Positions 31,976 to 42,434 of a stretch of DNA of 64,000 nt are shown here, piece after piece. The translations under genes and the position numbers were made by a program. The DNA lies in the NCBI GenBank assembly GCA_011455275.1, contig CP015028.1, positions 656,911-720,910 of the forward strand. Reading direction: 5' to 3'. The first letter of the stretch is position 1; each line of letters opens with the position of its first letter. Source of the DNA: Pasteurellaceae bacterium Orientalotternb1 (GTDB lineage: Bacteria > Pseudomonadota > Gammaproteobacteria > Enterobacterales > Pasteurellaceae). The notes beneath the pieces were generated by a model that worked only from the letters and a program-made list of their open reading frames with translations, was not told the origin of the DNA and ran no database searches.

Positions 31976-32926
31976 ATGCAATTAATCCGCGGCATTCATA
32001 ATTTAAAAAATCAAGCAGCGTTTCAAAATGGCTGCGTGCTGGCGATCGGCAATTTTGATGGAGTTCATTTAGGGCATCAGCAAATTCTCCACCGCTTACG
32101 AGAAAAGTCGGCAGCGTTAAACTTACCTTCAGTTGTGATGCTTTTTGAGCCACAGCCAAAGGAATTTTTCGCAAGACAACACTCGGAAATGGTTGCACCA
32201 GCCCGTTTAATGCGATTGCGAGATAAACTCCATGCCTTAGCGAAATTGGGAATTGATTTTGTCTTGTGCGTGCGATTTGATCAAACCTTTGCACAGCTTT
32301 CTCCTGCCCAGTTTATTCAACAATTGTTAGTTGAACAGCTCAACATTCGTTATTTAAGCATTGGTGATGATTTTCGCTTTGGTTTGAAACGACGGGGCGA
32401 TTTCAGTACGCTTCAACAAGGGGCAGAGCAGTTTGGCTTTACCATTGAAAACAGCGATAGCTACTGTTTAGATACGGCTCGCATTAGTAGCTCGTTGATT
32501 CGTGAAGCGTTAAAAAAAGATGATTTACTGTTGGCAGAAAAAATGCTCGGTAAGCCTTATGCTATTCGTGGGCGTGTTGCTCACGGAAATAAATTGGGTA
32601 GAACAATTGGTTTCCCAACAGCAAATATGATGTTAAACCGCCAAGTTACGCCAATCCAAGGGGTTTATGCGGTACAGGTGGAAACAGAGAACGGACCTTT
32701 TAATGGCATTGCGAATGTAGGCAATCGCCCAACAATTAACGGTACAAAACCATTGCTTGAAGTGCATTTGTTTAATTTTAATGAATTTATTTATGGAAAA
32801 ACGATCGAGGTGCGTTTCTTGAAAAAAATTCGTGCTGAAATCAAATTTGACAGTGTGGATGCACTTAAGCAACAAATCGCACACGATGTTGTGCAAGTCA
32901 AAGCCTTTTTTGACAATGCGATATAA
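31976..32926 (+). CDS. ribF: Bifunctional riboflavin kinase/FAD synthetase RibF
   Basis: Converts riboflavin to FMN and then FAD. The 316 residues comprise an N-terminal nucleotidyltransferase domain with IGNFDGVHLGHQ (about 24-35) and ISSSLIREAL, and a C-terminal kinase domain with GRTIGFPTANM and GVYAV. It is upstream of ileS as in many gammaproteobacteria, though about 156 bases and a uptake-signal pair separate them. Confidence 0.96.
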   Translation: MQLIRGIHNLKNQAAFQNGCVLAIGNFDGVHLGHQQILHRLREKSAALNLPSVVMLFEPQPKEFFARQHSEMVAPARLMRLRDKLHALAKLGIDFVLCVRFDQTFAQLSPAQFIQQLLVEQLNIRYLSIGDDFRFGLKRRGDFSTLQQGAEQFGFTIENSDSYCLDTARISSSLIREALKKDDLLLAEKMLGKPYAIRGRVAHGNKLGRTIGFPTANMMLNRQVTPIQGVYAVQVETENGPFNGIANVGNRPTINGTKPLLEVHLFNFNEFIYGKTIEVRFLKKIRAEIKFDSVDALKQQIAHDVVQVKAFFDNAI

Positions 32927-32955
32927 CCATACAGGGGTCGTATTAAAGCACATAT

Positions 32956-33043
32956 ACAAGCGGTTAGATCCGAGAAATATTTTACCAATAGGGCAAACCA
33001 CACTTTACAATTTGCAAAAAAATCCCCAAAAGTGACCGCTTGT
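32956..33043. repeat. Facing uptake signals between ribF and ileS
   Basis: ACAAGCGGT at 32956 and ACCGCTTGT ending at 33043, each with an AT-rich flank and TTTGCAAA-like tract. The arms are too far apart for a strong terminator. Confidence 0.4.
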
Positions 33044-33082
33044 AACGATAAACCGATTTAATTTTAATTGGAAACGAAAAAA

Positions 33083-35893
33083 ATGACAGACTACAAAAAC
33101 ACACTCAACCTACCAGAAACAGGTTTCCCGATGCGTGGAGATCTGGCGAAACGTGAACCCCAAATGTTGAAAAATTGGTACGACAAAAATCTTTACCAAA
33201 AAATTCGTGAAGCCTCAAAAGGCAAAAAATCCTTTATTTTGCACGACGGCCCTCCGTATGCGAACGGTTCATTACACTTAGGCCACGCCGTTAATAAAAT
33301 TCTGAAAGATATTATCATTAAATCAAAAACCGCATTGGGCTACGATTCGCCCTATATTCCAGGTTGGGACTGCCACGGCTTGCCGATTGAATTAAAAGTT
33401 GAAGGCTTGGTGGGTAAACCAAATGAGAAAATTTCGGCAGCGGAATTCCGTGAAGCCTGCCGTAAATATGCCGCTGAACAAGTGGAAGGGCAGAAAGCTG
33501 ATTTCATTCGTATGGGCGTGTTGGGCGATTGGGATAATCCGTATTTGACGATGAATTTCCGCACGGAAGCCAATATCATTCGGGCTTTCGGTAAAGCAGT
33601 GGAAAACGGACACCTTTACAAAGGTTCAAAACCCGTTCACTGGTGTTTAGATTGTGCGTCTTCTTTGGCTGAAGCGGAAGTAGAATACGAAGACAAAGTC
33701 TCCCCGTCTATTTACGTACGTTTCCAAGCGGTCGATGTTGAACACGTTTTTGCAAAATTCAATGTGGCGAAAACGGCTGAAAAAGTCTCCGCCGTGATTT
33801 GGACGACAACCCCTTGGACAATCCCGTCTAACCGTGCGATTGCGATCAATGAAAAATTAGATTATCAGTTGGTGCAATTTGGCGATGAATGCGTGATTTT
33901 AGCCAAAGAATTGGTGGAAGATGTAGCCAAAGCGGCTGGCGTGGAAAGTTTTACCGTGCTTGGCGACGCGAAGGGCGAAGTGTTGGGCGGTTTACGTTTC
34001 AACCACCCATTCTACGATTTTAGCGTACCGTTTATTTTCGGTGATCACGTGACCACTGATGGCGGTACAGGATTAGTTCACACCGCACCAGACCACGGTC
34101 AAGACGACTATGTGATCGCAATGAAAAACGGCATTGAAATGGCGGGTTTAATCGGCAACGACGGTAAATTTAAATCAGACGTGCCATTCTTTGCAGGCAA
34201 AGCGGTATTTGAATCAAATGATTTAGTGGTAGCGAAATTACAAGAAGTGGGGTCATTGCTGAAATTAAGCAAAATTAAGCACAGCTACCCACACTGCTGG
34301 CGTCACAAAACCCCAATTATTTTCCGTGCGACACCGCAATGGTTTATCGGAATGGAAAAACAGGGCTTACGCCAACAAGCGTTAAGTGAAATTCAAAAAG
34401 TACGTTGGATCCCAAGCTGGGGACAAGCCCGCATTGAAAAAATGGTAGAAAACCGTCCAGACTGGTGTATCTCACGCCAACGGACTTGGGGCGTGCCTGT
34501 TGCCTTGTTTATTCACAAAGAGACCGAAGAACTGCACCCACGTACCGTTGAATTAGTCGAAGAAGTGGCAAAACGTGTGGAACAAAAAGGTATCCAAGCG
34601 TGGTGGGATCTCGATCCGAAAGAATTGCTTGGTGCGGATGCAGAACAGTATGTGAAAGTGCCAGATACATTGGACGTATGGTTTGATTCAGGATCGACCT
34701 ATTTCTCTGTGGTGAAAGATCGTGCTGAATTTAACGGCAATGAGGCGGATATGTACCTTGAAGGTTCAGATCAACATCGTGGTTGGTTTATGTCTTCGTT
34801 AATGCTTTCCACCGCAACCGATAACAAAGCCCCTTATAAACAAGTGCTTACCCACGGTTTCACCGTTGATGAAAAAGGTTACAAAATGTCGAAATCGCTC
34901 GGTAATGTGATTTTACCAAGCGAAGTATGGAACAAAAATGGTGCAGATATTTTACGTTTATGGGTGGCTTCAACCGACTACACAGGTGAAATCGCCGTTT
35001 CGCACAACATTTTAAACAGTGCGGGCGATACTTATCGCCGTATCCGTAACACTGCCCGTTTCTTATTGGCGAACTTAAACGGTTTTGATCCAAAACGTGA
35101 TCTTGTTCAGCCTGAAGAGATGATTAGCCTTGATCGTTGGGCGGTTAGCTGTGCGTTAGACGCTCAAAAAGAGATCAAAGACGCCTACGATAACTACCAA
35201 TTCCACACCGTTGTGCAACGTTTAATGCGTTTCTGCTCAATCGAAATGGGCTCGTTCTACTTAGATATTATCAAAGACCGCCAATACACCACCAAATCGG
35301 ACAGCCTTGCACGCCGCAGCTGCCAAACAGCGTTATGGCATATCAGCGAAGCCCTTGTGCGTTGGATCGCCCCAATTCTTTCGTTCACCGCAGACGAAAT
35401 TTGGGGACACTTACCAAAAGTGGAAGGCAGAGCAGAATTTGTGTTTACCGAAGAGTTTTATGAAGGCTTGTTCGGTTTAGGTGAAAACGAGGCATTAGAT
35501 GACAGCTACTGGCAGGAATTGCTGAAAGTGCGTGCGGAAGTGAACCGTGTACTTGAACAAGCTCGTAACGACAAACTGATCGGTGCGGGCTTAGAAGCGA
35601 AAGTAACCGTTTATGCCAACGATGAAATCCGCCCATTACTTGAACAGCTTGGCAACGAGTTGCGTTTTGTATTGATCACCTCACAAGCGGTGGTTAAGCC
35701 ATTAGCTGAAGCGGATGTGGCTGAAGGTGAAATCGCAGGTCTTGCGGTGAAAGTTGAGCGTGCAGACGGTGAAAAATGCCCACGTTGCTGGCATTTTGCA
35801 ACGGACATCGGTGCCAACGCAGCACATCCGCATATTTGTGGACGTTGTGTGGAAAATGTGGAAGGTCAAGGTGAAGTGCGTAATTTCGCATAG
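33083..35893 (+). CDS. ileS: Isoleucyl-tRNA synthetase
   Basis: Class I synthetase charging tRNA-Ile, 936 residues. HIGH-type motif [15 protein letters not shown] (about 59), KMSKS loop YKMSKSLGN (about 600), CP1 editing domain between, and a C-terminal zinc site formed by CPRC and CGRC near residues 898-921. Start chosen at [13 protein letters not shown]; a longer in-frame start adds five residues. lspA, the usual downstream neighbour, is absent. Confidence 0.97.
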   Translation: MTDYKNTLNLPETGFPMRGDLAKREPQMLKNWYDKNLYQKIREASKGKKSFILHDGPPYANGSLHLGHAVNKILKDIIIKSKTALGYDSPYIPGWDCHGLPIELKVEGLVGKPNEKISAAEFREACRKYAAEQVEGQKADFIRMGVLGDWDNPYLTMNFRTEANIIRAFGKAVENGHLYKGSKPVHWCLDCASSLAEAEVEYEDKVSPSIYVRFQAVDVEHVFAKFNVAKTAEKVSAVIWTTTPWTIPSNRAIAINEKLDYQLVQFGDECVILAKELVEDVAKAAGVESFTVLGDAKGEVLGGLRFNHPFYDFSVPFIFGDHVTTDGGTGLVHTAPDHGQDDYVIAMKNGIEMAGLIGNDGKFKSDVPFFAGKAVFESNDLVVAKLQEVGSLLKLSKIKHSYPHCWRHKTPIIFRATPQWFIGMEKQGLRQQALSEIQKVRWIPSWGQARIEKMVENRPDWCISRQRTWGVPVALFIHKETEELHPRTVELVEEVAKRVEQKGIQAWWDLDPKELLGADAEQYVKVPDTLDVWFDSGSTYFSVVKDRAEFNGNEADMYLEGSDQHRGWFMSSLMLSTATDNKAPYKQVLTHGFTVDEKGYKMSKSLGNVILPSEVWNKNGADILRLWVASTDYTGEIAVSHNILNSAGDTYRRIRNTARFLLANLNGFDPKRDLVQPEEMISLDRWAVSCALDAQKEIKDAYDNYQFHTVVQRLMRFCSIEMGSFYLDIIKDRQYTTKSDSLARRSCQTALWHISEALVRWIAPILSFTADEIWGHLPKVEGRAEFVFTEEFYEGLFGLGENEALDDSYWQELLKVRAEVNRVLEQARNDKLIGAGLEAKVTVYANDEIRPLLEQLGNELRFVLITSQAVVKPLAEADVAEGEIAGLAVKVERADGEKCPRCWHFATDIGANAAHPHICGRCVENVEGQGEVRNFA

Positions 35894-35950
35894 AGCTTTC
35901 CTCTCTATTCAACGCCTCCTTGTTGGCGTTGATGGGAATTGAATTCAGAG

Positions 35951-36021
35951 CAAGCGGTCAGATTTTGGATGCGTTTTGCAAAAACTCAAATTGCAAAAAA
36001 TCTCAAGAAACTGACCGCTTG
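35951..36021. repeat. Facing uptake signals between ileS and pssA
   Basis: CAAGCGGTCAG (35951-35961) and CTGACCGCTTG (36011-36021) are exact complements; TTTGCAAA and TTGCAAAA lie between. A possible terminator for ileS. Confidence 0.45.
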
Positions 36022-36039
36022 TTATCGGAATAGTGAAAT

Positions 36040-37407
36040 ATGCTAAATTTAAACAAAAAAGCAAAAGCCAAAAAATTTCTGGAAACACTGACTTTCTTGC
36101 CTCAATCGGCGGAGCAAGTCCGTTTTTTAGCCAGTAGTGTGGCGTTCAAACAGCAAATTTTAAGCCTGATTGCCCAAGCCAAATCTCGCATTTATCTCAC
36201 CACGCTTTATTTTGAGAAAGATGAAGCAGGGCAAGAAATTCTTGAGGCGTTGTATCAAGCCAAAATTGCGAATCCACAGTTAGAAATCAACGTGTTAGTC
36301 GATTGGCATCGAGCACAACGGGGGCGAATTGGCGAAGCGGCACAGCTTTCCAATGCCGATTGGTATGCCACAATGCGTGAGCAATATCACCTTCCTGCAG
36401 ACAGCGAAATCGCTTTTTACGGCGTGCCGATTAACGTACGAGAAGTGTTTGGTGTTCTGCATCTTAAAGGGTTTGTGTTTGATGACACCTTGCTTTACAG
36501 CGGGGCGAGTATCAATAATGTTTATCTGCATCAGTTTGAACGCTATCGCTATGACCGTTATCATCAAATTGAAAATAAAGCCTTGACCGACAGCATCGTC
36601 AATTTCACCGAGCAACATATTTTGGCGAACCCTGCTGTTTGCCGTTTAGATCAATTTAATCGACAAAAACGTGAAGAAATTCGACCGCTGGTCAAAGCCT
36701 TCCGCAAGGAATTGAGCCACCAAAGCTACCAATTTGCAGGGCTGCCGATGGCGAGCGATAAATTGATGGCGTCAATGCTCATCGGGCTTGGGCGTAAAAA
36801 TCGCTTAAATAAAACCATTGAAGCGTTGTTTTATCAAGTGCAGGAAAAATTGACGATTTGCACGCCGTATTTCAACTTCCCACGCTCATTGCGTTCTCGC
36901 ATTGCGTGGTTGTTGGAGAAGGGCAAGCAGATTGAAATTATTGTCGGCGACAAAACAGCCAATGATTTTTACACACCGCCAGAAGAAAAATTTACCATGG
37001 CATCAGCGTTGCCGTATCTGTATGAAAAGAATTTGCGGGCGTTCTGCAAGCGGTTTGACAGCTATATTCAAAATGGGCAGCTCACTATTCGCTTGTGGAA
37101 ACACGAGGAGAACAGCTACCATCTCAAAGGCGTTTGGATTGACCAACGTTACATTTTGCTGACGGGTAATAATCTCAACCCACGGGCGTGGGGTTTAGAT
37201 GCCGAGAATGCAGTGCTACTTTCCGATCCGTTAGCGGAACTCGCAGAAAAAGCCGAAAACGAACTATCGCAAATCCGCACTCATACACAAGTACTTAGCC
37301 ATTATAGCGATTTGGAACAGCAAAGAGATTACCCCGCCCCCGTGCAGAAACTGCTGAAAAAATTCGGACGGGTGAAATTAGATAAAATCGTGAAGATGTT
37401 GTTGTAG
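36040..37407 (+). CDS. pssA: CDP-diacylglycerol-serine O-phosphatidyltransferase
   Basis: Phospholipase D-superfamily enzyme that makes phosphatidylserine, the precursor of phosphatidylethanolamine; peripheral on the inner membrane. The 455 residues have two HKD motifs: HLKGFVFDD with GAS (about 142) and HLKGVWIDQ with TGNNLNPRAW (about 360). Length is normal for gammaproteobacterial PssA. Confidence 0.94.
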   Translation: MLNLNKKAKAKKFLETLTFLPQSAEQVRFLASSVAFKQQILSLIAQAKSRIYLTTLYFEKDEAGQEILEALYQAKIANPQLEINVLVDWHRAQRGRIGEAAQLSNADWYATMREQYHLPADSEIAFYGVPINVREVFGVLHLKGFVFDDTLLYSGASINNVYLHQFERYRYDRYHQIENKALTDSIVNFTEQHILANPAVCRLDQFNRQKREEIRPLVKAFRKELSHQSYQFAGLPMASDKLMASMLIGLGRKNRLNKTIEALFYQVQEKLTICTPYFNFPRSLRSRIAWLLEKGKQIEIIVGDKTANDFYTPPEEKFTMASALPYLYEKNLRAFCKRFDSYIQNGQLTIRLWKHEENSYHLKGVWIDQRYILLTGNNLNPRAWGLDAENAVLLSDPLAELAEKAENELSQIRTHTQVLSHYSDLEQQRDYPAPVQKLLKKFGRVKLDKIVKMLL

Positions 37408-37482
37408 AGCGTATTTTGTTACGACTTCACTCTTTACAAGCGGTCAGATCAGCAAAAAGTTTTGCAAATCGCACCGCTTATT

Positions 37483-38022
37483 TTATTGTGCCATTCGTTC
37501 TACGACTGATAAAAAACCGTCCGCAGTTGCGTAAACATGCTCTTTGCCTTGAGCTTTTAAAATCATATCCGACAGCTCACGAAAGGCGGCATGCCCGCCC
37601 GATCGGGTAAGCACTAGATCCGCTTGAGCTTTGATATAGTCAAACGCATCGCCCACCGCCACGGCTAACCCGCAGACTTCAAACGCAGGCAAATCAAGGG
37701 TGTCATCGCCTAAAAATGCCGTTTCTTCAGCACAAACGCCCGCTTGTTGCATTAAATCCAAACAGGCTTGGCGTTTCGACATTTTGCCAAGCTGAAATAA
37801 TGGAATGCCTAAGTTTTTGATTCTTCTACGTAAAATAGGTGTATCTCCGCCTGAAAGCACCGCCACTTGAATGCCACAAGCAAGCAACATTTTGATGCCT
37901 AAACCATCTTTGACATTGAAATATTTCAAGGCTTCACCGTTTTCGTCATAATATAGGCTGCCGTCGGTCAGTACGCCGTCAATGTCGGTAATCACTAGTT
38001 TAATTTTTGCCAGCTGTTCCAT
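37483..38022 (-). CDS. kdsC: KDO 8-phosphate phosphatase KdsC
   Basis: HAD-superfamily phosphatase releasing KDO for lipopolysaccharide inner-core synthesis. The 179 residues contain the nucleophile motif DIDGVLTDG (about 13), LSGGDT, and the acidic metal loop GDDTLDLPAF. No mobile cap domain, as expected for this tetrameric subfamily. It is divergent from yggS; kdsD is not adjacent. Confidence 0.94.
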   Translation of the reverse strand: MEQLAKIKLVITDIDGVLTDGSLYYDENGEALKYFNVKDGLGIKMLLACGIQVAVLSGGDTPILRRRIKNLGIPLFQLGKMSKRQACLDLMQQAGVCAEETAFLGDDTLDLPAFEVCGLAVAVGDAFDYIKAQADLVLTRSGGHAAFRELSDMILKAQGKEHVYATADGFLSVVERMAQ

Positions 38023-38089
38023 AAGTTTCCTTGTTTTTCGAGAATGAGCGTTTTATTATTCCGAGCATTATAACTTTTTGGAGGAAAAA

Positions 38090-38773
38090 ATGTCGATTTC
38101 CGATAACTTAAACCAAATTCATCAAAAAATTCAGCGGGTTAGCCAAAAGGTAAATCGCCCACAAAAGGCAGTGAAATTGTTGGCGGTGAGTAAAACCAAA
38201 CCTGTTGAAATGATCCAACAAGCGATTGACGCAGGGCAACGTGCCTTTGGCGAAAATTATGTGCAAGAAGGCGTGGAAAAGGTGAAGTTTTTTGCCGATA
38301 ACCACGAGTTAGAATGGCATTTTATCGGCTCGTTGCAATCCAATAAAACTCGCTTGGTGGCGGAACATTTTACGTGGGTACAAACCCTCGACCGCCTGAA
38401 AATCGCCCAACGTCTCAGTGAACAACGCCCCGCCAATTTACCACCGTTAAATGTGCTGATTCAAATTAATATCAGCGATGAAAATTCAAAAGCAGGGATT
38501 AAACCCGAGGCCTTGCCTGAACTTGCCTGCCAAATTTCGCAACTGCCGAATTTAAAATTACGCGGCTTAATGGCAATTCCCGCCCCTGAAACTGCTCCTG
38601 AGAAGCAGAAAATTGCGTTGTCCGCAATGCACCATTTATTCACCCAGTTGCAATCCCAATTTGATGGTATCGACACGCTCTCAATGGGGATGTCGGACGA
38701 TCTCGCCAGTGCGATCGAGTGCGGCTCAACCATGGTGCGAATTGGCACAGCGATTTTTGGGAACCGAACCTAA
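38090..38773 (+). CDS. yggS: YggS-family PLP-binding protein
   Basis: Pyridoxal-phosphate homeostasis protein (alanine-racemase fold without racemase activity), 227 residues. The PLP lysine is in LLAVSKTKP (about 36), with GENYVQE, FIGSLQSNK and the phosphate-binding SMGMSDDLASAIECGSTMVRIGTAIFG at the end. GGAGG precedes the ATG with proper spacing. This is the only complete copy: its 3' half, from about 38,437 onward, is repeated twice downstream as part of the duplicated effector cassettes. Confidence 0.95.
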   Translation: MSISDNLNQIHQKIQRVSQKVNRPQKAVKLLAVSKTKPVEMIQQAIDAGQRAFGENYVQEGVEKVKFFADNHELEWHFIGSLQSNKTRLVAEHFTWVQTLDRLKIAQRLSEQRPANLPPLNVLIQINISDENSKAGIKPEALPELACQISQLPNLKLRGLMAIPAPETAPEKQKIALSAMHHLFTQLQSQFDGIDTLSMGMSDDLASAIECGSTMVRIGTAIFGNRT

Positions 38774-38885
38774 TTGCAAAACGTTAGACGGAACTGACCG
38801 CTTGTGGGAATCGGCAACTTTAGATAGTTAATCTTTAAATGATTTTATTAATGAGATAAATAGCTCAAATCTATTACGCAATCGA

Positions 38886-38913
38886 TTGCTTGGTGAGCTT
38901 GAGTCGATATAAT
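38886..38913 (+). promoter_or_regulatory. Sigma-70-type promoter of the first serine-rich gene
   Basis: TTGCTT (38886-38891), 16-base spacer, consensus TATAAT (38908-38913). An in-frame ATG at 38912 falls inside the -10 box, so translation must begin at 38951, where AGGA lies six bases upstream. The leader would be about 30 bases. Confidence 0.7.
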
Positions 38914-38950
38914 GCCCTCATTTTATATATGCTTACTATTAGGATTTTCT

Positions 38951-41188
38951 ATGTCAAGACGTAATTCATCTAATGATCGAAGCTCTTCAAGAGAGAGTCG
39001 TTCTTCCAGCTCTTCAAGAGAGAGTCGTTCTTCTAGCTCTTCAAGAGATAACCGCTCTTCCAGTTCTTCAAGAGATAACCGTTCTTCCAGCTCTTCAAGA
39101 GAGAGTCGTTCTTCTAGCTCTTCAAGAGATAACCGCTCTTCCAGTTCTTCAAGAGATAACCGTTCTTCCAGCTCTTCAAGAGATAATCGTTCTTCTAGTT
39201 CTTCAAGAGATAATCGTTCTTCCAGCTCTTCAAGAGATAGTCGTTCTTCTAGCTCATCAAGAGATAATCGTTCTTCCAGCTCTTCAAGAGACAATCGCTC
39301 TTCAAGTTCATCAAGAGATAAGCATTCTTCTAAAACGAGCGGAATGTCCAGCAGTTCGAACAATAAACCAAGCTCATCTAAAACGGGCGGAATGTCTAGT
39401 GGTTCAAGCCATAAACCAAGCTCGTCTAAAATGGGTGGAATGTCTAGCGGTTCGAACCATAAACCAAGTTCATCTAAAACAGGCGGAGTATCTAGCGGTT
39501 CAAGCCATAAACCAAGTCCGTCTAAAACAGGCGGAATGTCCAGTAGTTCGAGCAATAAACCAAGCTCATCTAAAACAGGTGGAATGTCTGGCGGTTCAAG
39601 TAATAAATTGAGCCCGTCCAAAACGGGCGGAATGTCCAGCAGTTTGAACAATAAACCAAGCTCATCTAAAACAGGTGGAATGTCTGGCGGTTCAAGCCAT
39701 AAACCAAGTCCGTCTAAAACAGGCGGAATGTCCAGTAGTTCGAGCAATAAACCAAGCTCATCTAAAACAGGTGGAATGTCTGGCGGTTCAAGTAATAAAT
39801 TGAGCCCGTCCAAAACGGGCGGAATGTCCAGCAGTTTGAACAATAAACCAAGCTCGTCTAAAACGGGCGGAATGTCTAGCGGTTCAAGCAATAAACCAAG
39901 CTCGTCTAAAACGGGCGGAATGTCTGGCGGTTCAAGCCATAAACCAAGTCCGTCTAAAACAGGCGGAATGTCTAGCGGTTCGAGCAATAAACCGAGTTCG
40001 TCTAAAACAGGCGGAATGTCCAGCAGTTCGAGCAATAAACCAAGCTCGTCTAAAACGGGCGGAATGTCTAGCGGTTCAAGCAATAAACCAAGCTCGTCTA
40101 AAACGGGTGGAATGTCTGGCGGTTCGAGTAATAAAGTACGTACATCTAAAACAGGTGGAATGTCTGGTGGTTCGAGTAATAAACCGAGTTCGTCTAAAAC
40201 GGGAGGACTGTCTAGTAGTTCATATAATAGGTTATCTACTCAGGTTGCAAATACTATCTCCAATAGTGTACTTTCGATTGCTAAATCGCCAATGGTGAGT
40301 GGTTTGTCAAATAAGAAGCCTGCAAATCCGATAGTTTCAGCAAAACTAGCCAGCAATGCAGTAAGGCTCATTGCTAGCACAACTATATCAGCTTCAAAGC
40401 AGCCTATAATTAACACCAAACCAGAAATAAGCTACCATTTGAAATCTAATGGATTAAATTCTATTGCTAATATGTTTAAGCCTGAGAATAATCTGAATAA
40501 CTTATCTAATACTTTAATCAAACCTGATAAAAATGAATCCAACAATGTTAGAAAAATTTATCTTAATTCTGATGTAAAGGAGAATTTGAGTAATAATTTG
40601 AATTATATCTCTACGGCTATGGATATTGTAGGTAACTATAGTAATCCAGAATCATTAAAAACAGTATTGTATTCTTGATCTAATAGCTTTGGTAAGCTAG
40701 GAGATGTCATTGATACGATAGAAATTGCTTCTAATGTAATGAATGGAGACTACATTGACGCTACTAAAAATACACGAGATTGGTTAACAAATATTGCAGG
40801 AGGTATGCTTGGAGCAAGATTGGGGGCAACAATGGGCATAGGTGCTCCTATTTCAGTTCCTTTTTTTACACTTATAGGAGGGATGTATGGAAGTAAAATT
40901 TATGGAGATGATAATGATGAAATAAGATGGATGATTAATGAAAGAACAGGATTGCCTGCAGACATTATATTGCCATTAGATCACCCAATTAATACAGAGT
41001 ATTTAAATAAGTTAGAAAAAATAATAGCTAAACCTAAGACTAACCAGCCCTTAGATAGTTCAATAAGTCAATTAAATAAGTTAATTGAATCTATGTCTAA
41101 TTTCTCATCTGGGAAAAGTGGTGAAAGTGTTATTAAATCTGATAAGGATACAAATCTTTATCCTATGCTTACACTACCTTCTAACTAA
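38951..41188 (+). pseudogene. Serine-rich repeat effector 1, interrupted by an in-frame stop
   Basis: First of three paralogous putative effectors. Order: basic start MSRRNSS; about 12 SSSSSRDNR-type 9-residue repeats; 18 copies of a 16-residue repeat (K-T-G-G-M-S-S-G-S-S-N-K-P-S-S-S pattern); one Ala/Ser/Ile hydrophobic stretch; then the same C-terminal region as effector 3, with a Gly/Ala-rich hydrophobic zipper (GGMLGARLGATMGIGAP). Codon 576 is TGA (40676-40678) where effector 3 has TGG; the frame stays open on both sides, so a full protein would have 745 residues. As read, the predicted toxic tip is lost. Function is inferred; the protein is unlike anything I recognise. Its downstream membrane protein is intact. 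Confidence 0.75.
38975..40220 (+). repeat. 27-bp and 48-bp coding tandem repeats in effector 1
   Basis: Positions 38975-39330 hold about twelve 27-bp units (AGAGATAACCGTTCTTCCAG core) coding for SSSSSRDNR, with RES, RDS and RDK variants. Positions 39335-40220 hold eighteen 48-bp units coding for the 16-residue KTGGMS repeat. Both unit lengths are multiples of three, so copy-number change keeps the frame. Higher-order repetition is visible in the 48-bp array: units 5-7 recur as 9-11. Confidence 0.9.
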
Positions 41189-41205
41189 TTTATTTGAGGT
41201 GTTAT

Positions 41206-41721
41206 ATGTTTAAAACAAAAACAGAGATCTTTATTCAAGGAACAGCATTATTTCATTTTGCAATTATTATAGTTATGGCGATTATTTTACCGAATGAATA
41301 TCAAGTAGAATATCAATGGCTTGTCGAGTTAATTCAGAAATATCCTTTGCATACAAAAGGGCTTTATTCTGAAAGCCGACCATTTCTTTCATTTGTGATG
41401 ACAAACTATGTTGCAATAGCTTCTCCGATTTTTGCTTTATTGACTTTTTTAATTGGAGTGATTATTAAGTCAAAAAGTGGTCTGGAAAAAGATGTGCAGT
41501 ATGTTGTTATTAGTATTTGGCTTATTGTTTCAATAGTTTTTATTTATATTCTCAAAACAAATGTATATGCAAGTGAACATTCTTTTAAAGGATTTAGGGG
41601 GGATTCGTTAGGTTCTTATATTGTTTCTATTTATGGTTGTTATCTTGGTTGTTCATTAATGTCAGCCTCTTTGTTGTTAAGGCTCAGGGAATATATAAAA
41701 AATAGGGAATTAACAATATAA
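41206..41721 (+). CDS. Four-helix membrane protein, predicted immunity protein of effector 1
   Basis: 171-residue protein with four predicted membrane helices (about 10-28, 66-88, 97-117, 137-159). It begins 17 bases after effector 1, with GAGG before the ATG. A close paralog follows effector 3 (shared [19 protein letters not shown] core). Small multi-span proteins paired with effectors carrying hydrophobic zippers resemble the inner-membrane immunity proteins of pore-forming colicins. No sequence-based family name; the immunity role is inferred from position and pairing. Confidence 0.65.
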   Translation: MFKTKTEIFIQGTALFHFAIIIVMAIILPNEYQVEYQWLVELIQKYPLHTKGLYSESRPFLSFVMTNYVAIASPIFALLTFLIGVIIKSKSGLEKDVQYVVISIWLIVSIVFIYILKTNVYASEHSFKGFRGDSLGSYIVSIYGCYLGCSLMSASLLLRLREYIKNRELTI

Positions 41722-41903
41722 TAAAACTAGTAAAAGAGCTAATACAAAATAGAGGCAAAACTCAATCGAATAATTTAACAGGTGCTGGCAAGTTAATACA
41801 ATTTATATCTAACTTTTCTAATTCAAGGGAGATTTTTAACTCAAGTATTGAGACTGGCTCACCATTAATATTAATGAGTGGCGTATTAACTTACTCTAAA
41901 TAG
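41718..41903 (+). pseudogene. Orphan effector C-terminal tip
   Basis: An open frame without a start codon runs from 41718 to the stop at 41903, about 61 residues. Its middle, GKLIQFISNFSNSRE, aligns with NKLIESMSNFSSGKS near the end of effectors 1 and 3, but its last 25 residues differ (ending LTYSK). It is followed after 9 bases by another membrane protein gene. This looks like the leftover tail of a fourth effector kept next to its own immunity gene. Confidence 0.6.
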
Positions 41904-41912
41904 AGGTGAAAA

Positions 41913-42434
41913 ATGAAAAAAATAGATTTTTATATGCAGGTACAATTTGTTTTTCATATATTGCTACCTCTGACAATTATTTTTATTTTTAATAAGAAGC
42001 CAACATATGAATTTGAGCTGCTTCTAGATAAGTTTATGGATGAGTGTTTATTTGGATATATTGGAACATATTCATCAAATGTATTATTTCAATCAAAAAT
42101 TATTGTGAACTATATGGCAATAACATTTTTTATACATTTTATTGTGCTTTTATTTATAGCAAAAAGAGACGATGAGTTTACCCTAAGAGAAAGTATAAAG
42201 TATTCTAGTATATATTTTATCATTTCTATATGGGTCATTTATCTTATTTATTTTCATGGATCTGATTTTTATAAAGAATATAAAGATGCTGTATTTTCTA
42301 CTGCTAGAGGGGGTAATATATTTTCTTATTCTTTCAGAGTTGGAGCAACACTAGGAATCGGCATTTATACTTCGTATTTATTAATTCAAAGTGTAAAGGC
42401 ATTCATATTCAGGTTTTTTCATAAGGATAGTTAA
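41913..42434 (+). CDS. Membrane protein, predicted orphan immunity protein
   Basis: 173-residue protein with about four membrane helices (9-26, 68-85, 97-114, 139-160). It shares the family core seen in the other three partners (serine-rich stretch, then NYMAI, compared with NYVAI). AGAGGTG precedes the ATG. It follows the orphan effector tip and its stop overlaps the ATG of a truncated transporter fragment by one base. Role as an immunity protein is inferred. Confidence 0.6.
   Translation: MKKIDFYMQVQFVFHILLPLTIIFIFNKKPTYEFELLLDKFMDECLFGYIGTYSSNVLFQSKIIVNYMAITFFIHFIVLLFIAKRDDEFTLRESIKYSSIYFIISIWVIYLIYFHGSDFYKEYKDAVFSTARGGNIFSYSFRVGATLGIGIYTSYLLIQSVKAFIFRFFHKDS

Noticed and set aside
38912..38950. 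Earlier in-frame starts of the three effectors (38912, 43184, 46955), giving a hydrophobic leader
   Set aside because: Each lies inside or before the -10 box of a good promoter, and the following ATG has a ribosome site; the leader is promoter sequence, not a signal peptide.
38923..40083. Long minus-strand open frames opposite the serine-rich repeats (also at 43213, 43804 and 46984)
   Set aside because: They are mirror frames of a repeat without stop codons on that strand (Leu/Glu-rich), with no ribosome site or promoter; the plus strand has a proper promoter, start and partner gene.
39335..40220. Regular 48-bp repeats as a possible CRISPR array
   Set aside because: Repeats are contiguous and coding, with no unique spacers and no cas genes.
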